A stretch of DNA of 64,000 nucleotides from CAIXSC01 sp046349855 (GTDB lineage: Bacteria > Planctomycetota > Planctomycetia > Pirellulales > Pirellulaceae), in assembly GCA_046349855.1 (NCBI GenBank), contig JAXMBM010000006.1, forward strand, positions 1 through 64,000. The letters run 5' to 3'. How positions within the stretch are numbered: the stretch's first letter is position 1; every line of letters starts with the position of its first letter. Made by a program: the position numbers and the translations under genes. Under the pieces are notes generated by a model. It saw only the letters and a list, made by a program, of their open reading frames with translations, made no database searches and had not been told where the DNA came from. Positions 29,227 through 37,392 of the stretch are shown one piece after another.

Positions 29227-30423
29227 GTGGGGATTGTCGCTGCTTCAAATGCGGCCGCAGCGGCAACGCGGCTCGACCTGTGGGCGGCCGCCACCGTACA
29301 CGCGGCGGAAACGCTGCTGCGCTCGGATAAACAGTTCGAGCGCGCTAAGATCTTCATTCTGGACGATGAACCGCTCACCGTTCGAGTGGTGCAGAAGTAC
29401 CTGCGGAATGCCGGCTATACCAACTTTGTCACCACCAGCGATTCGCGGACCGCGATCGATCTGATTCGCCGCGAACACCCGGACGTCATCGTGCTGGATG
29501 TCGTCATGCCGCATGTCAGCGGGTTGAACATTCTGGAAGTGATTCGCGGCGACCGGCAGCTGCATCATCTGCCGGTCCTCATCCTGACCGCGGGAAGCGA
29601 TGAGGCGACACGGGACAGTGCGCTTAAGATCGGCGCCACGGACTTCCTCAGCAAGCCCATTCGCCCGTCGGAACTCCTGGCCCGCATCGCCAACGCCCTC
29701 ATCGTCAAGGCGCATCACGATCATCTGGCCGCCTACTCGACACGACTGGCCGAAGAGGTCCGGTTGCGGACCGCCGAGCTCGAACAGACTCGCCAGGAGA
29801 TCATTCGTGTGCTGGCGTGCGCGGCCGAGTATCGGGATCAGGAGACGGGCAATCACGTGTTGCGCGTCGGCCGCTATGCGGCGCTGATTGCCCGCGAGCT
29901 GGGGTTCAGTCCCGCTCGAGTGGACCTGATCGGACAGGCGGCCGTGCTGCACGATGTGGGTAAGATCGGCATTCCCGATTCCATCCTGCTCAAGCCGAGC
30001 AAACTCAGCGACGACGAGACTCGGCAGATGCGGCAACACTGCGAGATGGGGATGAAAATCCTGCATTGCATCCCCAGCAGTCACCGCTCGAAACTCGGCG
30101 ACAGCGGGCATTTCAAGCAATCGCCCATTCTTCGCATGGCGGCCATCATTTCGATGAGCCATCACGAGAAATGGGATGGCTCGGGCTATCCGCTGGGACT
30201 GCAAGGTGAAGAGATCCCCATCGAGGGACGGATCGTGGCCGTCGCCGACGTCTTCGATGCGCTCAGCAGCGAGCGACGCTACAAGGATCGCTTTCCACTG
30301 GATGAGTGCTTCGAGACGCTGGAGAAAGGTCGGGGCAACCACTTCGATCCGGCCGTGCTCTCGGCATTCTGTAAATCGGCCGCGGAAGTGGCGCGCATCG
30401 CCCGCGAACTGGCCGACGACTAG
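29227..30423 (+). CDS. HD-GYP response regulator (putative cyclic di-GMP phosphodiesterase)
   Basis: Response regulator predicted to hydrolyse cyclic di-GMP when phosphorylated. A receiver domain (from about 29350) has 'IFILDDEPLTVRVVQKYL', the phospho-acceptor Asp in 'VIVLDVVMP' (codon at 29497) and the conserved Lys in 'FLSKPI'. A coiled linker leads to a complete HD-GYP domain: 'HVLRVGRYA', 'LHDVGKIGIPD', 'HHEKWDGSGYPLGLQGEEIP', 'ADVFDAL'. All metal-ligand motifs are present, unlike the HD domain of the upstream GGDEF protein, so this is the better candidate for the locus phosphodiesterase. No ATG precedes the receiver; the GTG at 29227 is used, a TTG at 29179 is the alternative, and neither has a good ribosome site. 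Convergent with the DUF1501 gene. Confidence 0.88.
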   Translation: MGIVAASNAAAAATRLDLWAAATVHAAETLLRSDKQFERAKIFILDDEPLTVRVVQKYLRNAGYTNFVTTSDSRTAIDLIRREHPDVIVLDVVMPHVSGLNILEVIRGDRQLHHLPVLILTAGSDEATRDSALKIGATDFLSKPIRPSELLARIANALIVKAHHDHLAAYSTRLAEEVRLRTAELEQTRQEIIRVLACAAEYRDQETGNHVLRVGRYAALIARELGFSPARVDLIGQAAVLHDVGKIGIPDSILLKPSKLSDDETRQMRQHCEMGMKILHCIPSSHRSKLGDSGHFKQSPILRMAAIISMSHHEKWDGSGYPLGLQGEEIPIEGRIVAVADVFDALSSERRYKDRFPLDECFETLEKGRGNHFDPAVLSAFCKSAAEVARIARELADD

Positions 30424-30504
30424 GCCGGGACGCGGTCCTCACGGTGACCACGCCGGTGTCGGATCCCGGGAATGTGAGGTGGGCTGCCGGAGCGGGGGGG
30501 AGCT

Positions 30505-31980
30505 CTACCCTGCGAGCAACTCCCGGAGCACACGGCCGTGGACATCGGTGAGTCGCATGTCGCGACCGCCGAAGCGATAGACCAGTCGCTCGTGATCCAG
30601 ACCCAGCAGATGCAGGATGGTGGCGTGGATGTCGTGAATATCCACCGGATTCTCCACCGCACTCATCCCCATCTCGTCGGTGGCGCCGTAGGTCATGCCA
30701 CCGCGGACACCGCCGCCCGCCAGCCAGATCGTGTAGCCGCTGACATGATGATCGCGGCCGTCGCGTCCCGAGCTGTGGGGAGTGCGTCCCATTTCACCGG
30801 CCCAGACGACCAGGGTTTCTTCCAGCAACCCGCGCTGCTTCAGGTCGGTGAGCAACGCGGCCACGGGTTGATCGGTGATGCGGGCATTTTCGGCGTGTCT
30901 GAGTTTCAACTCGCCGTGCTGATCCCAAGGGGAATTGTTGGCGTGGGTGCTCGGGCAGGTGATTTCGACAAATCGCACTCCCGCTTCCACCAGTCGCCGC
31001 GCACGGAGACACTGCAGCGCATAGAACTGATCGTACGAAACGGAGCGGTCGACGCCGTATAACTGCCGAGTCGCCGCCGTTTCGCGGGACACATCGCACA
31101 GTTCGGGGACCAGCGACTGCATGCGGGCCGCCGTCTCGTAGTTGCGAATCGCGGCTTCGATCGCCTGATCGTCGCTCCGCTCAACGGCCCCTGCGCGATC
31201 CTGTTGTCGGAGAAAGTCGAGTTTGGCGCGCTGGACCTCCGCCGGATCGGCGGGCACGATGTTGTCGACCGGCTGTCCCTGGGCGCGGACCAGCGCGGCC
31301 TGATGCGTGGCCGGCAGGAAGGAACTGGCAAAGTTCTGAAAGCCGCCGTTGGGAATCCAGTCGTTGTTCAGCAGCACGTACCCAGGCAACTGCTCGTTTT
31401 CCGTTCCCAGGCCGTAGGAGATCCACGAACCCAGACTGGGCGCGGCCGCGATCGAGCGTCCCGTGTGCAGCAGCAGGGATTGCGCTCCGTGGAGCGGTGT
31501 TTCCCCGATGAGGGAACGGACGACACACAGGTCGTCGGCATGGCGGGCCGTCTGCGGAAACAACTCGCTGACCGTCAAGCCACACTCGCCATGCCGCTGG
31601 AACTTCCAGGGGCTGCCCAGCCACTTGCGATTGGCGCTGACTGCCTGGGAACGGGCATCGGCACGCCATTGAGCGGGCTGGCCATCACGCTGGGTCAAGG
31701 CGGGTTTTTCATCAAACGTGTCGACGTGCGAGACACCGCCGTCCATGAACAGGAAGATGACGTGGCGCGCGCGGGGCCGATGATGGGACCGTTCCGACCC
31801 CGCGGTGAGCGGAGTGGCCCACGAGGTGCGGGCGGCAAGGTCCGCCAGGGCCAACCAGCCGAAACCCAGACTCGACTGCTGCAGGAACGCCCGCCGGGAA
31901 GTCGCGGGAGCCTGTCGCCCCGGACAGCCGGCGTGGCCGTGAAGGGACTCCACGGTCGAGCGGACGGATTCACGGGACAT
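30505..31980 (-). CDS. DUF1501 protein with Tat signal
   Basis: Member of the planctomycete DUF1501 family, whose alkaline-phosphatase/sulfatase-like fold has unknown substrate. The N-terminus carries a twin-arginine signal ('SRRAFLQQSSLGFGWLAL', Arg29-Arg30), so it is exported folded, probably with bound metal. Family blocks seen are 'RARHVIFLFMDGGVSHVDTF', 'FVEITCPS', 'LLEETLVVWAGEMGRTP' and 'GRDGRDHH'. Length (491) is typical. The ATG at 31980 overlaps the end of the PSD1 gene by 11 bp, as usual for the PSD1-DUF1501 pair, which are thought to act together at the cell envelope. A longer frame to 32019 is possible but would lie wholly inside the upstream gene. Confidence 0.93.
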   Translation of the reverse strand: MSRESVRSTVESLHGHAGCPGRQAPATSRRAFLQQSSLGFGWLALADLAARTSWATPLTAGSERSHHRPRARHVIFLFMDGGVSHVDTFDEKPALTQRDGQPAQWRADARSQAVSANRKWLGSPWKFQRHGECGLTVSELFPQTARHADDLCVVRSLIGETPLHGAQSLLLHTGRSIAAAPSLGSWISYGLGTENEQLPGYVLLNNDWIPNGGFQNFASSFLPATHQAALVRAQGQPVDNIVPADPAEVQRAKLDFLRQQDRAGAVERSDDQAIEAAIRNYETAARMQSLVPELCDVSRETAATRQLYGVDRSVSYDQFYALQCLRARRLVEAGVRFVEITCPSTHANNSPWDQHGELKLRHAENARITDQPVAALLTDLKQRGLLEETLVVWAGEMGRTPHSSGRDGRDHHVSGYTIWLAGGGVRGGMTYGATDEMGMSAVENPVDIHDIHATILHLLGLDHERLVYRFGGRDMRLTDVHGRVLRELLAG

Positions 31981-34900
31981 GCACAAACTCCTGCAGGTTG
32001 AAGAGGGCGTGGGCCACATCCTGCCACACCGCGGGACTGGTCATCAGGTGAGTCGAATCGACACCGCGCAGAGCGGCGCTGCGCCGCGCCAGATCGGCCA
32101 ATCGAGTCGTTTCGGCGGATTGCGGCGGGCGGCTGCACGCCGTCGTGAACATCGCCCCGGCCCGCTCTTCCACCGTCGCCGCGCCATCGCGCACGACGAC
32201 CGTTCCCCAGACGCGCGCCAGTTCGATCACCAACGGGTCATTCAGCAGAGCCAGCGCCTGATCCGGGACTTGAGTAATGTCGCGCTTGCCGACCGTGAGT
32301 TTGGGGAGCGGCTGATTGAAGATTGCCAGCAATCGCGGCGGTTCCATCAACGTCATCTTCGTATACAAACTCCGGCGGCCGCGACCGTCCAGCGGTCCGC
32401 TGAACAGCCGCTTGGCAGGATCCTGGGCCGTGCGGTACGGATCGATCGGGGGACCGCCGAGCGCGGTGTCGAGCCGGCCGGAGGCGGCGAGGAGGGAATC
32501 GCGAATGGCTTCCGCTTCCAGGCGTCGCCACGGACGATGGTGCCACCAGCGATTCTCGGGATCGACTTCCCAGGCACGCGGGTCGACGCGGCTGGTTTGC
32601 CGCCAGGTGGCCGAATCCACCAGGAGGGTGATCAGGCGTTTCAGCGACCATCCCTCGCGTACGAAGCGTGCGGCCAGGTAATCCAGCAATTCGGGATGCA
32701 CGGGTGGCTCTCCCAAGTGACCGAAATCATCCGGAGTGCGGACCAACCCCTCGCCGAACAGCTGCAGCCAGACGCGATTGACGAAGACGCGGGCCGTCAG
32801 CGGATTGGCAGGATCGGCGATGCAGCGGGCCAGTTCCAGTCGCCCCGTGGCGGTGGTGCTGGCGGGACGAGCCGCATCGCCCAGGAAACGCGGACCGCCT
32901 CGAGGGACTTCGTCGCCCAACTCGGTATACGATCCGCGGATGCCGATGCGCTCGTTGCGTCCCTCCTGCCAATCGGCTGCGGTACCAATCGTCTGATCGG
33001 GGATCAGACGTGGTTCCGTGGCGCGGTACGCGGCGACGGCCTCGGTCAATGCGGCCGTGGCGGTACGCTCGTTGGGGAGCAGGCCGGCGCGCACCGCCTC
33101 ATCCAACAACAGAGCGTCGTCCGGCCCCGCACTGCCTTGGGCCCAGCGGTCGACGGCCGCCAGCAGCAGATCGGCCAGCGCATCGGCCGGATGGGTGCCC
33201 GGTGCCGGGTCTTCGGCGAACAGCGGAGCGAATCGATTTAATTCATCCAGGGGCGGGTTTCCCGGCGGATGGGCGTACACCCGCGTCACTCCAAACCACG
33301 AGCGCGGGTCGGCGATTTCCGATTCGGGCAGTCCCCCATAGCCGGTTCGCGGCGGAAAGTAGTTATTGAGATCCTTGGTGGCCAGTTCCAGATAGACCCG
33401 GCGACGCGCCTTGTCGATGCTCCCTTCCAGGGAATCGAAGCCGCCCGCTTTGAGTGTCAGCCAGCCGAACGTGGGCTGATTGAGGAATCCCATGCGTTCG
33501 GAATGAAACGCCTGATCGATGATCACCGACTGGGCGGCGTGTCGGCCCCCCGCATAGCCTACCGAGAAGGTCTGGGTCGAATCGGGGGGAAACAGGGGAC
33601 TGCGGATGGCGCCCGCCAGCCGCTCGGACCAGCGGTGCGACCAGCGACCCGCCGGCACGATCTGCTGAACGACTTGATCGCCGGAATGGGCCACGATCAC
33701 CTCGCCGTCGGGGGCCCATCCGTGTGCCATGCCGAATCCATCCCACCGCCAGCCGGCCGGAGGCTCGGGGCGAGTAAAGTCGGCCAGCAGCTGCAGGTGG
33801 GTGGCGTTGGCCGACTGGCGGCGAGCGCGTTCCTGCTGGAACTCGGCGCGCGACAGTGGCTGGGCTCGGGTCCGTTTCCAGAGAGCGATCAGGGTGGTGG
33901 GAAACGCTCCGGGCTTCTCGTCAGCCGGAATTTCCCCCAATTTACTCACGATGCGACTGCGTGCACTTCGCCACAGGCGGGCCAGTTCTTGGCGGATATT
34001 CTCCTTATGTTGTGCCAGTTCGGCGAGCACGTCTGTGTTGGGATCGTGCGTATCGAGGGAAGCTACGCCCCACCGGGTGCTCATGAAGACGCCCGCCAGC
34101 GCGTAATAATCTCGCTGGGAAACGGCATCCAGTTTGTGGTCGTGGCACTGAGCACAGGCCAGAGTGGTTCCCAGAAAACCCTTGCCCAAAGTGTCGATCA
34201 GGTTGGCGATAGCCTCCTGAGTGACCCCTTCGACCTGCGAGCTGTCACCGTGACGTCGTTCGCCAAGCCGCAGGGCCATGGGCCCGATGCGAGCTTCGTT
34301 CCAGCCCGTTCGCGGGTCGATTCGCGGTTCGAGCAGATCGCCCGCAAGCTGCTCGAGGATCAGCTGCTGGATCGGCACGTCGTCATTGAAGGCCCGCACC
34401 AGATAGTCTCGGTACCGCCAAGCGTGTTTGGCCGGAGCGTCCCACTCGTATCCGTGAGTGTCGGCATAGTGCACGACGTCCATCCAGTGCCGGGCCCAAC
34501 GCTCGCCAAAATGCGGACTGCTCAGCAGCCGCGCGACGTACCCATCGTAAGCGTCAGGCGAAGGGTCCTCGACGAAGAGCGCCGCGGCAGCCGGATCGGG
34601 TGGAAGTCCGGTAAGCGCGAAACTCAGCCGCCGCGCCAGTGTCCATCGGCCCGCTTCGCCAGCGGGCTGCAGGCCTCGTTCGTGCAGCCGAGCAGCGATG
34701 AAGCGATCGACCGGATTTCGTTCCCATTCAGGCCGAGCGCTGCCGGGAACGGCCACGGTCGGAACGGGTTGCCAACTCCACCACTCGCGCCGCGTACGGT
34801 AAGTGGTCTCCCAGTCGGTCTCGGCTGATGAGGGGAGAGGATCCGCCGTGCGTGGATCGGGGGCACCCTCGCGCACCCAGCGTTCCAGATCGGCGATCAC

Positions 34901-35323
34901 GGCGGGAGGTAACGGGGGACGCCGCGGAGGCATGGCCGAGAAACCGTCGGAGTGACGGACCGCTTGAATCAGGGGACTGTCGGCCGGCTGGCCGGGCACG
35001 ATCGCCGGCATGCCCGACTCACCGCCCCGTTCCCAGCCCGCCTTCACGTCCAGCCGCAGCCCTCCGCGGAGCGGCCGCGAGGCGGCGCTATGACAGGAGT
35101 AACAATGTTCCACCAGGACCGGACGCACTCGCTGCTCGAAAAACTCCGTCCCCGATTCGTTCGCGGGAAGGTGCTGGCCGAGGGCCAGCGTCAGGATCGC
35201 TGTCAGGAAGATCGCGCCCGGTCGCCGTGGTCCGGGCGTCGGCCGTGTCACGGACCAGAGAGAGATTGGCCGGCGATGGTGGTCGTCGACAGGCGTCCTG
35301 GATTCCTGGCTGTTCGACGCCAT
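31970..35323 (-). CDS. planctomycete cytochrome PSCyt1-PSCyt2-PSD1 protein
   Basis: A 1,117-residue exported c-type cytochrome-like protein. After a signal-anchor helix (about 36-50) comes a PSCyt1 domain with one haem site, 'EHCYSCHS' (Cys74, Cys77, His78), then a 'MPPRRPPLP' loop that may supply the axial Met, then PSCyt2 ('NPVDRFIAARLHERGLQPAG', 'ERWARHWMDVVHYADTHG', 'ACAQCHDHKLD') and C-terminal PSD1 ('RVFVNRVWLQLFGEGLV', 'HPELLDYLAARFVREGWSLK'). The second CxxCH may be structural. A lectin/laminin-G-like insert lies between. The ATG at 35323 has GAGGGA 7 bases upstream and is preferred over 35443. Redox partner and substrate are unknown; Tat-exported DUF1501 is the operon partner. Confidence 0.92.
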   Translation of the reverse strand: MASNSQESRTPVDDHHRRPISLWSVTRPTPGPRRPGAIFLTAILTLALGQHLPANESGTEFFEQRVRPVLVEHCYSCHSAASRPLRGGLRLDVKAGWERGGESGMPAIVPGQPADSPLIQAVRHSDGFSAMPPRRPPLPPAVIADLERWVREGAPDPRTADPLPSSAETDWETTYRTRREWWSWQPVPTVAVPGSARPEWERNPVDRFIAARLHERGLQPAGEAGRWTLARRLSFALTGLPPDPAAAALFVEDPSPDAYDGYVARLLSSPHFGERWARHWMDVVHYADTHGYEWDAPAKHAWRYRDYLVRAFNDDVPIQQLILEQLAGDLLEPRIDPRTGWNEARIGPMALRLGERRHGDSSQVEGVTQEAIANLIDTLGKGFLGTTLACAQCHDHKLDAVSQRDYYALAGVFMSTRWGVASLDTHDPNTDVLAELAQHKENIRQELARLWRSARSRIVSKLGEIPADEKPGAFPTTLIALWKRTRAQPLSRAEFQQERARRQSANATHLQLLADFTRPEPPAGWRWDGFGMAHGWAPDGEVIVAHSGDQVVQQIVPAGRWSHRWSERLAGAIRSPLFPPDSTQTFSVGYAGGRHAAQSVIIDQAFHSERMGFLNQPTFGWLTLKAGGFDSLEGSIDKARRRVYLELATKDLNNYFPPRTGYGGLPESEIADPRSWFGVTRVYAHPPGNPPLDELNRFAPLFAEDPAPGTHPADALADLLLAAVDRWAQGSAGPDDALLLDEAVRAGLLPNERTATAALTEAVAAYRATEPRLIPDQTIGTAADWQEGRNERIGIRGSYTELGDEVPRGGPRFLGDAARPASTTATGRLELARCIADPANPLTARVFVNRVWLQLFGEGLVRTPDDFGHLGEPPVHPELLDYLAARFVREGWSLKRLITLLVDSATWRQTSRVDPRAWEVDPENRWWHHRPWRRLEAEAIRDSLLAASGRLDTALGGPPIDPYRTAQDPAKRLFSGPLDGRGRRSLYTKMTLMEPPRLLAIFNQPLPKLTVGKRDITQVPDQALALLNDPLVIELARVWGTVVVRDGAATVEERAGAMFTTACSRPPQSAETTRLADLARRSAALRGVDSTHLMTSPAVWQDVAHALFNLQEFVHVP

Positions 35324-35393
35324 CGAATTTCCCTCGCGGTTTTCCCCGGAAATCAATGCCCGCGGTACGGGACCACGGGAGGTTGGGGTTCCA

Positions 35394-35424
35394 TTGAGTT
35401 TACCCGGCTGACTGTTACACTCAA
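35394..35424. promoter_or_regulatory. symmetric divergent promoter-like dyad
   Basis: On the plus strand TTGAGT (35394-35399), 16 bp, then TACACT (35416-35421), about 45 bp before the ceramidase-like ATG. On the minus strand TTGAGT (35424-35419), 16 bp, then TAAACT (complement of 35397-35402), about 75 bp before the PSD1 ATG. The two overlap face to face inside one inverted repeat, so the genes may compete for, or be co-controlled at, the same site. The dyad could instead be an operator. Confidence 0.45.
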
Positions 35425-35466
35425 CCGCTCCTTCCCCCCTCACTCTCTCTCGTGGGACTCGGCATC

Positions 35467-37047
35467 ATGAAATCGGGCGTCGTGGCTGGTGGTTGGGTGA
35501 ATCGCGGCAGGGCAGCTCCTGTCTCTGCCGGCTGGCGTGACGTGGCGTGTTTGCTGGTGTTGATGTGCTCGGGAATCTTGTTATTCCAGCTCCCCACTCC
35601 TGCCCTCGCGGCGCCGCCGCTGCGGGCTGGGGTTGCCAAGGTGGATGTCACAAACCGGGACGCGGGGCCGGTCAATGATCCGTTGTGGGTCAAGGCGCTG
35701 GTGTTGAGCGACGGCACAGTGACGACCGCCTTGGTGACGGTCGATGCGGTGGCGATCGGCGAGATCGGACCGATCCGCAACGATTATCTCGCGAAGGTGC
35801 GCCAGCAACTGCAACAAGAACTGGGACTGCCCCCGCAGCATCTCCTGGTGAACGCCAGTCATTGCCATGGGGTGGTCTGCCAAGACGTGGCGGAACGCAC
35901 GGTTCAGGCGGTCAAAGAGGCGGCCTCTGCGCTCGTTCCGGTGCGTGTGGGAGTCGGTCAGGGGCGGGAGGATCGCATCATGGAAAATCGCCGCATTCGT
36001 CTGCAGGACGGGCGGGAGGCGGATGTGCGCCACGCCTACTCGCTGCCGGCGGATGAGACCATGGTCGGAGTGGGACCGGTCGATCCGGCTATCGGCGTGT
36101 TGCGGCTGGATCGCATGGACGGCCGTACCCTGGCGGTGGTTTACAACTTTGCCTGCCATCCGATTCAAGGGGTACCGGGGGGGGCGAACACGGCCGATCT
36201 CTCGGGGTTTGCCTCGCAGGCGATCGAGGACAGTTTGGGCCAGGGAGTCATCGCGTTGTTCGTCCAGGGCTGTGCCGGGGACATCAATCCGGTGTTTTAC
36301 AAGGATGTGGACCATCCGCGACACGCTCAGACTCAAGGCCACCTGCTGGGTCTAAGCACGCTGCGTGCGTTTCACCAGATCACGTGCCAGGAGGACGCGC
36401 CGCTACGCATCCGGCACACCTCGTTGGACTTGCCGCGGGCTGATCTGGCCGAGCGTATTACGGCGCAGCAGGCCGAAGTGACTCGACTGGTGCAGTCGTT
36501 GCGGGGCACCAGCCTCAATTTCAAGACCTTTCTCCCCCTGATGGTGAAGTACCAGGCGGCGGCCGAATTCCCTTCCTACTACGCTCATCGCTATCTGCAC
36601 GATGATGCCTTGGGGCACAGCGATCTCCGCCAGCTGGATGCCGAAAACCGCCGCAATCTGGCAGCGTACCTGAAGAACATCCAGACCATGGAAGAGTTGA
36701 CGCGGGTGCAGACCAATCTCGCACTGCTCAAGAAGCACCAGCAGCAGAACCTGGAGGCAGGACAACGGAACATCAATGTGGAAGTTGCCGGACTGCGAGT
36801 CGGGCCGTTCGTGCTGCTGACCTTCCCTGGGGAGCTGACCGTGCAGATTGGGCTCAACCTGAAAAAAGCCTCCCCCCATGCCCATACCTATGTGGCCGGC
36901 TACACCAATGGTTACATCTACTATGCCCCGACGACCGAGCAGCTGAAAAATGTGGGGAACGCCCAAGAGGACAGCGACTGCATCCTGGCTCCCCATTGGC
37001 AGGCGATCTTTGAGCGCCACGCGCTCGAGATTCTGCGGCAAATGTAG
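35467..37047 (+). CDS. neutral/alkaline ceramidase-like secreted protein
   Basis: Resembles the N-terminal domain of neutral ceramidases, zinc amidases acting on N-acyl lipids outside the cytoplasm; many planctomycete homologues have unknown substrates. The 526-residue protein has a signal peptide (about 25-50, 'VACLLVLMCSGILLFQL' ending 'PALAAPPL'), 'RAGVAKVDVT' at the mature start, and metal-binding-like motifs 'NASHCHGVV' and 'FACHPIQGVP'. The nucleophile block of true ceramidases (GDVSPN-like) reads 'CAGDINPVFY' here, so the catalytic Ser is replaced by Asn and activity may differ. The ATG at 35467 is preferred; an in-frame GTG at 35452 is the alternative. Divergent from the PSD1 gene. 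Confidence 0.82.
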   Translation: MKSGVVAGGWVNRGRAAPVSAGWRDVACLLVLMCSGILLFQLPTPALAAPPLRAGVAKVDVTNRDAGPVNDPLWVKALVLSDGTVTTALVTVDAVAIGEIGPIRNDYLAKVRQQLQQELGLPPQHLLVNASHCHGVVCQDVAERTVQAVKEAASALVPVRVGVGQGREDRIMENRRIRLQDGREADVRHAYSLPADETMVGVGPVDPAIGVLRLDRMDGRTLAVVYNFACHPIQGVPGGANTADLSGFASQAIEDSLGQGVIALFVQGCAGDINPVFYKDVDHPRHAQTQGHLLGLSTLRAFHQITCQEDAPLRIRHTSLDLPRADLAERITAQQAEVTRLVQSLRGTSLNFKTFLPLMVKYQAAAEFPSYYAHRYLHDDALGHSDLRQLDAENRRNLAAYLKNIQTMEELTRVQTNLALLKKHQQQNLEAGQRNINVEVAGLRVGPFVLLTFPGELTVQIGLNLKKASPHAHTYVAGYTNGYIYYAPTTEQLKNVGNAQEDSDCILAPHWQAIFERHALEILRQM

Positions 37048-37392
37048 CTTGGTGACCGATATTTATCTTGTTAAGGCAAATGGATTTGCGGCGATTGGGG
37101 CGAGGTGGTTGCTGGAAGACGAGCAAACGCCGTGGTCGGATCGCCCAGGGGGGTACTGCGGGAGCTGGTTCCCCCGCCGACTCCGCCAGGGAGCGGTTTG
37201 CCGGTCACGGCACGACCGTCCAGTGGGAAAAATCGCTGTGAGTACAATCGCCGGAACGAAGCGTTTAACTTGCAAAGTAGGGCGGAAATAAGCAGAATAG
37301 TGGCCGGGCTCGGGAAGCTGCTTCCGCGGGCTCAGTGAGAGTGTGGAAAATCTTGCAGGGACGAAACTTGTAGCGGGAGGCTCGCCGAACCC
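37048..37392. other. 345-bp intergenic leader before the vWA gene
   Basis: No credible gene; short frames on both strands are unlike any family. A TACAAT hexamer at 37243-37248 could be a -10 element but lacks a matching -35. GGGAGG at about 37375 is the ribosome site for the next gene. No terminator hairpin for the upstream gene was recognised. Confidence 0.4.

Noticed and set aside
36177..36184. G8 run in the ceramidase-like gene as a phase-variation tract
   Set aside because: It codes conserved Gly-Gly in a secreted enzyme and has no supporting evidence of variability; weaker case than the adhesin G9 tract.
37105..37338. 77-codon plus-strand frame before the vWA gene
   Set aside because: No ribosome site or family-like sequence; probably noncoding leader.
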